In this document: piece by piece, positions 35,356 to 43,986 of the stretch
Layout: every line of letters starts with the position of its first letter
Position numbering within the stretch: the stretch's first letter is position 1
DNA from: Angustibacter luteus
Lineage (GTDB): Bacteria > Actinomycetota > Actinomycetes > Actinomycetales > Angustibacteraceae
NCBI RefSeq assembly: GCF_039541115.1
Contig: NZ_BAABFP010000008.1
Coordinates: 310,001-374,000 of the forward strand
Length of the DNA stretch: 64,000 bases
Direction of reading: 5' to 3'
Made by a program: the position numbers and the translations under genes
Notes under the pieces: generated by a model
Seen by the model: only the letters and a program-made list of their open reading frames with translations
Told to the model about the DNA's origin: nothing
The model's database searches: none

Positions 35356-38300
35356 CAGGTCATCTCCGCCGCTGCGGCCCGCGGCGCGCCGGCCAGCTCG
35401 ACCAGCTCGTCCTGCACCCGGCGCAGCTCCCACGTCGGGTCGACGAGTCCGACGACCGGCGGGCGGCCGAGGTCGACAAGGGCACCGAAGAACGCCTCCG
35501 GGACGTCGTCCGAGGGCCGGCGCAGGCGCTCCCAGCCGTCAGCGGCCTCCTTCAGCCGGCGACGCGCCAGGTCCTGGTCGCCACGGGCCAGCGCGATCAG
35601 CCCCTGCACCCGGGCCACGCGGGGCACCAGGGACCAGGGCTGGTCGGCGCGAGCGGTGGGCTCGGTCAGCGCGGCGCGCAGCTCGGTGCGCGCCTCGTCC
35701 GGGCGGTCGTCGCGGGCCAGCGCCTCGGCGCGGGCCAACCGGGCCGCCGGGCGGCTGACCTCGGCCCCGGCGTCCAGCGCTCGCTGCAGCAGGTCCGCGG
35801 CCGGCCCGAACCGGCCTCCCGCGAGCGCCACCAGCCCTTCGTCGTGCCAGGTCATCGCGCGGTAGTGGACGACGTCCAACCGCTCCACCGCGGCTTCGAG
35901 CTGCTCGACGACGGCAGCGGCCTCGGCGTGCCGGCCGAGCCGGGCCAGCAGGTGCGCCTTGCCCGACAGGCACGGGATGAGCAGGACGGGCAGGGCGGCC
36001 GTGGCCTCGACGGCTCGCTCGATGAGCTCCAGTGCGCCGTCGAAGTCACCCGCGCAGGCGGCGGCGCAGGAGGCGTTGCCCCACAGCGCCCAGGCGCGGC
36101 CGGGTAGCCGGGCGAGCATGGCGGCCGAGCCGGCGCGGCGGGCGACGTCCGCGCACTCGGCGAACCGGCCTTCGCGGACCAGGCCCAGCAGCCGGATCTC
36201 CTCGATGTCACTGACCACCAGCGGGTCGCGGTCCGGGCTCGCGGGGTCGTCGACGCCGGCCAGGGCGAGCAGCTCGGAGACCTGCGTGGGATCGCCGGCG
36301 ACCGCATGACCCCAGGCCAGCCCGAGCAGCATCTCCTTGCGGCTCAACGGGTTCGACGCGATGTCCACCAGCTCGCCGGCGTGCCGGTAGGCCTCGAGCG
36401 AGGCCGGCGGGTCGCAGGACACCGAGCGCATCAACCGGCCGCGGCGGCAGTAGGCGTCCGCCAGCTCCTCGGCGGGCAGCAGGGTGAGCGCGGTGTCGAA
36501 GGCCTCGTCCATCAGGTCCCGGCGCACGGACCAGCACCAGACCTCGTGCAGCTCCAACCACCAGGACCCGTTCCCCGGGTCCAGGTCGACCGCGCGGCGA
36601 AGCAGCTCGGCGGCCTCGGCCAGGGCGCCGACCGCCCGCGCGGCGATCCCGGCAGCGCCCCAGTGCCCGGCCGCCTCGGCCTCTCGGCCGGCCGACTCCA
36701 GGTGGTACGCGAGCTCGGTGTGGTCCTCGGGGTCGATCGCCGCGGCGACCTGGTCGTGCCGCCACGAACCGTCATCGGGTCCGGCGGCGACGTGCGCGGC
36801 CTCCTGGAGCAGCGCGTGCCGGTACCCGAGCCGGGCGTGGCGCCAGGCCAGCAGGCCGACCTCGAGCGCGGCGGCCTCGCCGGTCGGCAGGTCCTCGATG
36901 CCGAGCCGGTCCACCTCGGGCCGGGACAGCGGCCGCCGGCACACGGCCAGCAGCTCGGCCAGGCTCCGGCCGGACGGTGGCAGCGCCCCGGTCATCGCGC
37001 GCACGGCCGTGCGCAGGTTGGGTGGGGGGCCACTGCCGCCGGCGGCCAGCGCGCGGGCCGACTCGATGGCCAGCAGCGGGTTGCCCTCGGCGGCCGCGAC
37101 GACCCGTCGGGCATCGTCGTCGCCGAGCGGTCCCACCGCCCGGGCCATGGCCGCCACGTCGCGGTCGTCGACCGGACCCAGCTCGATCTCGGTCACCGGC
37201 ACGCCGCGGCCGACGAGGTCGGCCAGCAGGGCGTCGAGGTCGGTCCGGACGGGGCGGTCGCGTCGGGTGAGCACCAGCAGCACCGGCAACCGGGTGATCC
37301 GGCGTCCGACGTGCGCGGTCAGGCTCAGGCTGGCCAGGTCCGCCCGTTGCGCGTCGTCCAGCGCGAGCAGCACGGGCCGGGTGGAGCAGGACCACTCCAC
37401 GAGCCGGAGCACCGCCTCGAAGATCCGCAGCCGCTCGATCTCGGGTGCGGCCAGCGCGGCAGGCGGCTCGCGGTGGCCCAGCCGGCCGCCCAGCTCGCGG
37501 GAGAGCCGGTTGAGGTCCGCCGGCCAGGACGCCGTGGGCGGCGGGGTGGGGACCACGCCGACCAGGGCGCGGGCCAGCTCCAGCCAGGCCGCGAAGGGTG
37601 TCTGGCCACCCACGTCGATCCCGGCGCCGACCGCGGCCAGGCCCCCGCGGGCGCCCACCCGGCTCGCCACCTCGCTCACCAGGGTGGTCTTGCCGATCCC
37701 GGCCTCGCCGGACAGGACGACGACCTGTCCTCGCCCGTGGGCCGCCGCGGCCCAGACGGACGCCAGTGCGGCCAGCTCCGTCGAGCGTCCGAAGACCGTG
37801 GTGCCGGTGGTGGTGGCCGCCGCGGCGACCAGCTGGGACTGGACGGCGCGGGTGGCGGGCGAGGGAAGCACGCCAAGCTCGCGGTGCAGCCGTTCGCCGA
37901 ACTCGCGGGCGGCGAGCAGCGCGGCCGGTCGCTCCCCCGCCAGGTCCAGCAGGCGCAGCAGGTCGCGGTGGGCGGCCTCGTCCAGCGGTGCGGTGGCGCA
38001 GCGGAACCTGGCCCACTGCAACGCTTGTGGCCAGTCCTCGGCCCGCTCGGCGGCCGCCAGCCGGCGGTGGGCCAGGGCGTGGGTCGCTGCGCGGTGCTCG
38101 TCGCGAGCGGTGCGGGCCCACTCGTCGTCCACGCCGGGCAGCAGCTCACCGGACAGCCACTCGCCGGACGTCAGCCCGCTCTCGTCGTCCAGGCCGTCCA
38201 GGGCGTCCACCCACAGGCCGGGGCGGCGCAGCCCGATCGTCGTCCGGGAGCCCTCGACGACGTCGTCCGTCACCTCGCCCCACGAGCGCCGCAGCGCCCA

Positions 38301-38501
38301 CACGGCCGTGCGCAGACTGGCTCGCGCGCTGGCCTCCGGGACGTCCGGCCACAGCTGCGCGGCGACCTGCGAGCGGGGGTGCGCCCCGGGGTGCAGGGCG
38401 AGCCAGCCGACCAGCGCCCGGGCGCGCTCGCTGGTCGGCAGGTCCAGGGCCGCACCGTCGAGCTCGACGGCGACGCGGCCCACCAGCCACACCCGCAGCA
38501 T
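35355..38501 (-). CDS. BTAD/AAA transcriptional regulator (AfsR/SARP-like)
   Basis: 1048-residue regulator: OmpR-type winged helix (about 1-95; SERARALVGWLALHPGAHPR), bacterial transcriptional activation domain (about 100-225), an ATPase with Walker A GEAGIGKT at 265-272 and LLALDDAQ as Walker B, then a long helical, TPR-like C-terminus. No LuxR helix-turn-helix ends it. ATG 38501 faces the methyltransferase gene across ~155 bp, the normal arrangement of a pathway-specific activator. Its reading frame is open further upstream but only as the shadow of the methyltransferase. Confidence 0.85.
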   Translation of the reverse strand: MLRVWLVGRVAVELDGAALDLPTSERARALVGWLALHPGAHPRSQVAAQLWPDVPEASARASLRTAVWALRRSWGEVTDDVVEGSRTTIGLRRPGLWVDALDGLDDESGLTSGEWLSGELLPGVDDEWARTARDEHRAATHALAHRRLAAAERAEDWPQALQWARFRCATAPLDEAAHRDLLRLLDLAGERPAALLAAREFGERLHRELGVLPSPATRAVQSQLVAAAATTTGTTVFGRSTELAALASVWAAAAHGRGQVVVLSGEAGIGKTTLVSEVASRVGARGGLAAVGAGIDVGGQTPFAAWLELARALVGVVPTPPPTASWPADLNRLSRELGGRLGHREPPAALAAPEIERLRIFEAVLRLVEWSCSTRPVLLALDDAQRADLASLSLTAHVGRRITRLPVLLVLTRRDRPVRTDLDALLADLVGRGVPVTEIELGPVDDRDVAAMARAVGPLGDDDARRVVAAAEGNPLLAIESARALAAGGSGPPPNLRTAVRAMTGALPPSGRSLAELLAVCRRPLSRPEVDRLGIEDLPTGEAAALEVGLLAWRHARLGYRHALLQEAAHVAAGPDDGSWRHDQVAAAIDPEDHTELAYHLESAGREAEAAGHWGAAGIAARAVGALAEAAELLRRAVDLDPGNGSWWLELHEVWCWSVRRDLMDEAFDTALTLLPAEELADAYCRRGRLMRSVSCDPPASLEAYRHAGELVDIASNPLSRKEMLLGLAWGHAVAGDPTQVSELLALAGVDDPASPDRDPLVVSDIEEIRLLGLVREGRFAECADVARRAGSAAMLARLPGRAWALWGNASCAAACAGDFDGALELIERAVEATAALPVLLIPCLSGKAHLLARLGRHAEAAAVVEQLEAAVERLDVVHYRAMTWHDEGLVALAGGRFGPAADLLQRALDAGAEVSRPAARLARAEALARDDRPDEARTELRAALTEPTARADQPWSLVPRVARVQGLIALARGDQDLARRRLKEAADGWERLRRPSDDVPEAFFGALVDLGRPPVVGLVDPTWELRRVQDELVELAGAPRAAAAEMT

Positions 38502-38657
38502 CTCGTCAGGGTAGCCCCGGAGGAGGCCGGTCGACCGGGCCTCGGCTGACGTTGACGATGCGCTGACGATGGCTCGACGCACGGGGCGCGAACGTGGTCC
38601 CACCGACCCAGCAGAGCGACCTGCAGCTTGACTGCAGCCCGTCCCGGAGGTGGACCG

Positions 38658-39770
38658 ATGACCAGCACCATCAACCCGACCAGCACGACGTTCGACCCGA
38701 GCACGTTCGACCCGACCACGGTCGACGAGGCTCGGATGGAGGAGCTCGCCGGCCGCATCATCACCGACGTCGGCGCGACCGTCAGCGCGGGGCTCGTGTA
38801 CCTCGGCGACCGGCTCGGCCTGTACTCCGGCCTGGCCGAGGGGCCGGCCACCCCGGCCGAGCTCGCCGAGCGGACGGGCACGTCCGTGGTCTACGTGACG
38901 CCGTGGCTGGCCAACCAGGCCGCCGGTGGCTACGTGGAGTACGACGCGGGCAGCGGGCAGTACTCGATGACGCCCGAGCAGGTCCTCGCGTTCGTCATCG
39001 AGGACGGCCCGGCGTTCTTCCCCGGCGCGTTCCAGCTCGCGCTGGCGGTGCTGCGGGACGTCCCGGGGTTCGAGGACCGGTTCCGCAGCGGCGCCGGTTT
39101 CGGCTGGCACGAGCACGATGCCGGGCTCTTCGAGGGGACCGCGCGGTTCTTCCGCCCCGGGTACGTCGCCAACCTCGTCGACTCCTGGCTGCCCGCGCTG
39201 GACGGCGTGGTGCCGGCCCTGCGGGCCGGGGCGGACGTCGCCGACTGGGGCTGCGGCCACGGGGTGTCGACGATCCTGATGGCGCAGGCGTTCGAGCGCT
39301 CGCGGTTCACCGGGAGCGACTACCACGAGGCCTCGATCGTCGCGGCCCGGCGCAAGGCCCTCGAAGCGGGAGTGCAGGACCGGGTGCGGTTCGAGGTGGC
39401 GGATGCCGACTCCGCGCCGTCCACGCAGTACGACCTCATCACCCTCTTCGACTGCCTGCACGACATGGGTGACCCCGCCGCCGCGGCGCGGGCGGCACGG
39501 GCCGCGCTGCGTCCGGACGGCACGCTCATGGTGGTCGAACCTGCTGCGGGAGACCACATCGAGGACAACCTCAACCCCGTCGGGCGTGTCTTCTACGGCG
39601 CCTCGACGCTGGTCTGCACGCCGTCCTCGCTGTCCCAGCCGGGTGCGGCGGCGCTCGGCGCGCAGGCCGGGCCCGCCGTCCTGACCGGTCTGCTGCGGGA
39701 CGCGGGCTTCAGCCGGGTGCGCATCGCCGTGCAGACCCCCGTCAACCTCGTCATCGAAGCCAAGCACTGA
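38658..39770 (+). CDS. SAM-dependent methyltransferase (Rv2258c-like, winged-helix N-terminus)
   Basis: 370-residue class I methyltransferase. Residues 30-110 look like a winged-helix dimerisation domain (GDRLGLYSGLAEGPATPAEL), and motif I is VADWGCGHG at about 194-202, followed by GSDYHEASI and LFDCLHDMGDP. ATG 38658 has GGAGGTGG upstream. The N-terminus has a small internal repeat (TFDPSTFDPTTVD). It is the first gene after the BTAD regulator promoter region and is followed by a SnoaL-like gene 11 bp on. Substrate unknown. Confidence 0.87.
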   Translation: MTSTINPTSTTFDPSTFDPTTVDEARMEELAGRIITDVGATVSAGLVYLGDRLGLYSGLAEGPATPAELAERTGTSVVYVTPWLANQAAGGYVEYDAGSGQYSMTPEQVLAFVIEDGPAFFPGAFQLALAVLRDVPGFEDRFRSGAGFGWHEHDAGLFEGTARFFRPGYVANLVDSWLPALDGVVPALRAGADVADWGCGHGVSTILMAQAFERSRFTGSDYHEASIVAARRKALEAGVQDRVRFEVADADSAPSTQYDLITLFDCLHDMGDPAAAARAARAALRPDGTLMVVEPAAGDHIEDNLNPVGRVFYGASTLVCTPSSLSQPGAAALGAQAGPAVLTGLLRDAGFSRVRIAVQTPVNLVIEAKH

Positions 39771-39781
39771 AGGAGACGATC

Positions 39782-40147
39782 ATGACCACCATCACCACCG
39801 CCGCCCCGGACGTCAGCTCACTCGTGCAGGGCATCGAGGGACGGGACGGCCGCGCCGTCGCCGCCTGGTACGCCCCGGACGCGACGCTCACCGTGGTCGA
39901 CCGGAACCACCCGCCGTCGCAGCCGCAGGTGTTCACGGGCACCGCGCAGATCGCGGCGCTGCTCACGGACGTGTGCTCGCGGGAGATGACGCACGAGGTC
40001 CGCGACCTCGTGGTCACCCCCGACCGGCTCGCCTTCACCGAGCACTGCACCTACGCGGACGGGACCAAGGTGCTGTGCGGCACGGTCGCCACGCTCTCCC
40101 ATGGGTTGATCACCCAGCAGACCGCGCTGCAGGTCTGGGACGAGTAG
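39782..40147 (+). CDS. SnoaL-like / NTF2-fold protein
   Basis: 121-residue cone-shaped fold (LVQGIEGRDGRAVAAWYAPD, then FTEHCTYADGTKVL) related to polyketide cyclases and small isomerases or hydratases. No membrane or signal segment. It shares an operon with the methyltransferase (GGAGACG SD just before ATG). A two-step modification of a small metabolite is possible but not shown. Confidence 0.8.
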   Translation: MTTITTAAPDVSSLVQGIEGRDGRAVAAWYAPDATLTVVDRNHPPSQPQVFTGTAQIAALLTDVCSREMTHEVRDLVVTPDRLAFTEHCTYADGTKVLCGTVATLSHGLITQQTALQVWDE

Positions 40148-40283
40148 CCGCCGGCCCGACGCAGACCTGTTGATTCGCAACGGTTGTCCCGTTTGACGCG
40201 CACGCAGCGCACGCGATCAGTAGCGATGCGTAGGAGTTTGACCCGAATGCTTTTCACCACCGCACAAGGCTGGCACCCTCGAT

Positions 40284-40314
40284 GAGGTCCGGCGTCGTCC
40301 TGACGCCGGACCTC
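40284..40314 (+). terminator. 13-bp hairpin before the NHL-type gene
   Basis: Perfect arms GAGGTCCGGCGTC (40284-40296) and complement (40302-40314) around a 5-base loop. It lies 136 bp after the SnoaL-like stop and 24 bp before the next start, so it could end the methyltransferase operon or shape the 5' leader of the NHL-type gene. Confidence 0.55.
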
Positions 40315-40337
40315 GTTGTCCGGCTAGGGGAGCCTCC

Positions 40338-41414
40338 ATGGCACGACGCCTACTCATCGGCAGCACCACCCTCGCGGCCGCCGCCGCGCTCGTCCTCGCG
40401 ACACCCGGCGCGGCCTCCGCGCACTCCCACTCGCACGGCCCGACGGTGACGGTGCTGAACAGCACCGTCGGCGCGCCGTTCCAGCTCGCGTACCGGCACG
40501 GCCTCGTGGTCGCGGACGGCGCGACGTCCACCGTGTCCCGGGTCAACGGCCCGGTGCTCGCCCACGGTCCGACGCCGGGCGAGGTCGCCGGCGTCGCGTT
40601 CGCGCCGGACGGCGCCATGGCCTACACGTCGCTCGACTACACCAACGGCAACGCGACGCTCACCATCACGCGCCAGGGCAAGGCACCGGTGGTGGCGGAC
40701 CTGTCCGGCTTCGAGGCCAGTCACAACCCCGACCAGAACGTCACGTACGGCGTCGACAACCCGAGCCAGTGCGTCCAGGACGCCTTCGAGCCGCTCGGCG
40801 GCGCGACCAGCCAGGGCGGCGTGGACTCGCACGCGTACTCGGTGACCAGCTGGCTGTTCGGTAGCTGGATCGTCGCCGACGCAGGCGGCAACGACCTGCT
40901 GAAGGTCGACCGTTGGGGGCACGTTTCCCTGCTCAAGGTGCTGCCCCGCCAGCCGCTGGTGGTCACGGCAGACATCGCCGCTGGGCTCGGTCTGCCGGAC
41001 TGCGTCGTCGGCGTCACGTACAACTTCGAGCCCGTGCCGACGGACGTCGAGGTCGGGCCCTGGGGGCATCTGTACGTGTCCCTGCTGCCGGGTGGCCCTG
41101 AAGGACCCCAGCTGGGCGCGCGCGGGAGCGTCTACACGGTGAACCCGTTCACGCGGTCGACGCACCGGGTGGCGACCGGCTTCCTCGGCGCGACCAACGT
41201 CGCCGTCGACCACCGCGGCACGGTCTACGTGGCCGAGCTCTTCGGCGGGCAGATCAGCACGATCCAGCACGGCAAGGTGAAGCCGTACGTCCAGCTGCCC
41301 GGGGCACTCGCCGTCGAGCTGGCCGGGGACAAGCTGTTCGCCAGCACGCTCGGCCCGACAGACGAGGAGGGCAACCCCACCGGACCCGGTTCGGTCGTCC
41401 GGATCAACCGCTGA
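40338..41414 (+). CDS. Secreted ScyD/ScyE-family beta-propeller protein
   Basis: 358 residues: signal peptide (about 1-28, ending GAASA-HS), a His/Ser stretch HSHSHG and a propeller with NHL-like blades (for example GPWGHLYVSLLPGG, VAVDHRGTVYVAELFGGQI). Two cysteines (PSQCVQ and PDCVVG) may form a disulfide. The ScyD/ScyE name comes from cyanobacterial scytonemin clusters; in actinobacteria the family has no known role. It has an AGGGGAG SD. Its last 11 bp overlap the convergent GH3 remnant. Confidence 0.83.
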   Translation: MARRLLIGSTTLAAAAALVLATPGAASAHSHSHGPTVTVLNSTVGAPFQLAYRHGLVVADGATSTVSRVNGPVLAHGPTPGEVAGVAFAPDGAMAYTSLDYTNGNATLTITRQGKAPVVADLSGFEASHNPDQNVTYGVDNPSQCVQDAFEPLGGATSQGGVDSHAYSVTSWLFGSWIVADAGGNDLLKVDRWGHVSLLKVLPRQPLVVTADIAAGLGLPDCVVGVTYNFEPVPTDVEVGPWGHLYVSLLPGGPEGPQLGARGSVYTVNPFTRSTHRVATGFLGATNVAVDHRGTVYVAELFGGQISTIQHGKVKPYVQLPGALAVELAGDKLFASTLGPTDEEGNPTGPGSVVRINR

Positions 41415-42807
41415 TGCGTGGCGGCCCCACCACGGCGAACTGCGCGGTGGGGCCGTCCTGCACCATCCCGCCGGTGTCTGCGGCGTGGAGCTCGAAGCGC
41501 CCGGGCTCGCCGGCGGGCAGGGTGAAGGCGAGCTCCCGGGTCTGGCCGGCCGCCAGCGGAACGCGGGCGAAGCCGACCAGCCGCCGGTCGACGTAGAGCT
41601 GCACGACGTCCTCGCCCCGACGGCCGCCGTCGTTGGTCACCAGCAACCGCGCCTGGACCTGCCCGGCGGCGGGCACCTGGTCGACGTCCACCGTCAGGTC
41701 GCGCAGCGTGAAGCTGGTGTAGGACAGGCCGTGTCCCAGTCCGTAGCGGGTCGTGGGGATCGCGACCGGCAGGTGTCCCGACGGGTTCACCAGGCCACTG
41801 AGGACACCCGCCACCGCCTGGGCTCCGAGCCGTCCGGGGAAGAACGCCTGCACGATGGCCCCCACGCGCCCGACGTACTCCCCCAGGGCGTACGGGCGTC
41901 CGGACAGCAGGACGAGGACGGTCGGCGTGCCTGTGGCCAGCACGGCCTCGACCAGCTCGTGCTGGGCACCCGGTAGCCGCAGGTCGCCCACGTCGCAGCC
42001 CTCGCCCGAGGTGCCGACCCCGAACGGCCCCGAGACGTCGCCCACGGCGAGCACGCAGACGTCGGCGGACGCCGCGAGCGCGGCGGCGGCGGGCACGCCG
42101 CTGACGTCGGCCCGCTCCGCCGAGACGCCTGCGGCACAGCGCATCTGGGCGCGCGGCCACTCCTGGCGCAGCGCCTGGACCAGGGTCTCGACTCGCCGGC
42201 CGGCGCCGACCCGCGCCGGCCCGCGACGGGGGAAGGCGTTGCTCGCGACCAGCGATCGCACCTCGTCGGCGCACGGGCCGACGACTGCGACGGAGGCCGG
42301 AGCGGGCAGCGGCAAGAGGCCGTCGTTCTCCAGCAGCACGATGGACCGCTCGGCCATCCGAGCCGCCAGGGACCGCAGCCACGGCGAGTCGAGGTCCGGC
42401 GCCCGCAGCGGCTGGACGGCATCGGGCTCGCGGCGCCGCGCCGAGACCGCGACCCCGCCGGACTCCAGCCCGGCGGTGTACGCGGCGCCCAGCGTGTCGA
42501 CCAGGTAGGCGTCCTCCCCGAGCGTCTCCTCGGTCCGGCCCCAGCGCGGGTCCCGGCAGACCTCGAGCACCGGGGCCTGCCCCTGGTGCACGCCGACGTC
42601 GGTCATGGACCGCGCGACGGCCGCCGCCAGCTCGTGCACCAGCGCGGGATCGAACGTCGCCGCCCAGCCCAGCGGCGTCGGGAACGCCGTGGCCCGCCAC
42701 GCCGCGAAGCCGGTCAGGCAGTCCGGGGGGACCGGCGCGGGAGCCGGCTGCCAGGCGTCCGGTTCAGCCAGGTCGGCCAGCGCGGTCGCCAGGTCCGTCA
42801 CGGTCAT
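41404..42807 (-). pseudogene. GH3 beta-glucosidase/xylosidase with large internal deletions
   Basis: Reading frame intact (467 codons), but the enzyme is not. The N-terminal barrel part has GWAATFDPALVHELAAA and RDPRWGRTEETLGEDAYLV, and the C-terminal domains are present (MAERSIVLLENDGLLPLPAP, GHGLSYTSF, an Fn3-like end). Between them, after about residue 115, the family's KHF and the SDW/SDY strand carrying the nucleophile Asp are missing (roughly 250-300 residues). About 90 residues are also absent from the N-terminus. Normal members have ~750 residues. Catalysis is not expected. A LacI regulator and operator next door are intact. Confidence 0.75.
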
Positions 42808-42892
42808 CCTGACCTCCTGTCGCGGCGTCGCTCGGCGGTCCCGTCACCCTCGGGTGGCCGGAAGTCTCGTCCGGTTGACGCAGGGTGTCAAT

Positions 42893-42906
42893 CGTTATCG
42901 ATAACG
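42893..42906. promoter_or_regulatory. LacI-type operator palindrome
   Basis: CGTTATCGATAACG is a perfect 14-bp palindrome in the 123-bp gap between the divergent GH3 remnant and LacI regulator genes, 24 bp before the regulator start. Size, CG centre and position are those of LacI-family operators, so it probably controls both genes. Confidence 0.75.
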
Positions 42907-42930
42907 TTTTCGAACGGATATGGTTTCGCC

Positions 42931-43938
42931 GTGACCACCGCCCGCCGCGTGACCATCCACGACGTCGCCTTCGCCGCCGGCGTGTCCGTCGCCACGGTGT
43001 CGAAGGTGGTCAACGGGCGCTACGGCGTGGCCAGCAGCACCACGGAGCGGGTGCAGGGGGTCATCGACGACCTCGGCTACGAGTCCAGCCTCGTGGCCCG
43101 CACGCTGCGGGCCCGGCGGACCGGCGTGATCGGCATCCTCGTCGCCGACTTCGAGCCGTTCAGCACCGAGCTGCTCAAGGGTGCCGCCCGGGCGGTGCGG
43201 TCCTCCGGCTACGAGCTGGTCGCCTACTCGGCCGGCGGCAGCGGCCTCGAGCAGCCGGGCTGGGAGCGGCGGTACCTGAACCGCCTCAGCGGCACGCTGA
43301 TCGACGGCGCGGTCCTGGTCACCCCGACGGTCGTGGACGTCGGGTACAGCGCCCCCGTCGTCGCGGTCGACCCGCACACCGGTCACCCGGACATGCCCAC
43401 CGTCGTCTCGGACAACCAGGACGGCGCGCTGCTGGCCACCGAGCACCTGATCTCGTTGGGGCACCGCGACATCGGCTTCCTGGCCGGGCGCAGCGACCTC
43501 GAGTCGGCGCAGCGCCGCGAGGCGGGCTTCCGGCAGGCGATGTCGAAGGCCGGCCTGACGGTGAACGAGCACTGGGTGCAGCCCGGCGACTACGAGGCCG
43601 AGCGGGCCGACCCGGCCGCGCACGCCCTGCTGGAGGGCCCGACGCGGCCCACCGCCGTGTTCGCGGCGAACGACCTGTCGGCCATCCAGACGATCACGGT
43701 CGCCCGGTCCCTCGGGCTGCGGGTGCCGCTGGACCTGTCGGTCGTCGGCTTCGACAACATCCCCGAGTCGGCCCTCTGCGACCCGGCGCTGACCACTATC
43801 GACCAGCCGATCCAGGAGATGGGCTTCCAGGCCGTGCACATGCTGCTCGAGCTCATCGGCGGCCGCGCGCTGGACGCGACGCACCTGAGCCTGCCGACCG
43901 CGCTCGTGCAGCGCGGCTCCACCGCTCCCCCGGCCTGA
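42931..43938 (+). CDS. LacI-family transcriptional regulator
   Basis: 335-residue repressor: N-terminal helix-turn-helix VTIHDVAFAAGVSVATVSKV with hinge region to residue ~60, then a periplasmic-binding-like sugar domain (GILVADFEPFSTELLKG, TEHLISLGHRDIGFLAG, VVGFDNIPESALCDPALTTI). GTG start. Divergent from the GH3 remnant, which suggests the lost glycosidase system was its target. Ligand unknown, probably a beta-glucoside or xyloside. Confidence 0.9.
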   Translation: MTTARRVTIHDVAFAAGVSVATVSKVVNGRYGVASSTTERVQGVIDDLGYESSLVARTLRARRTGVIGILVADFEPFSTELLKGAARAVRSSGYELVAYSAGGSGLEQPGWERRYLNRLSGTLIDGAVLVTPTVVDVGYSAPVVAVDPHTGHPDMPTVVSDNQDGALLATEHLISLGHRDIGFLAGRSDLESAQRREAGFRQAMSKAGLTVNEHWVQPGDYEAERADPAAHALLEGPTRPTAVFAANDLSAIQTITVARSLGLRVPLDLSVVGFDNIPESALCDPALTTIDQPIQEMGFQAVHMLLELIGGRALDATHLSLPTALVQRGSTAPPA

Positions 43939-43986
43939 CTGGCCTGACTGGTCCGACTGCTCTGACTGCTCTGACTGGTCGACCGA

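Noticed and set aside
38502..39767. Upstream extension of the BTAD regulator frame
   Set aside because: It lies opposite the well-supported methyltransferase gene and reads as a shadow; the protein-like start is MLRVWLVG at 38501.
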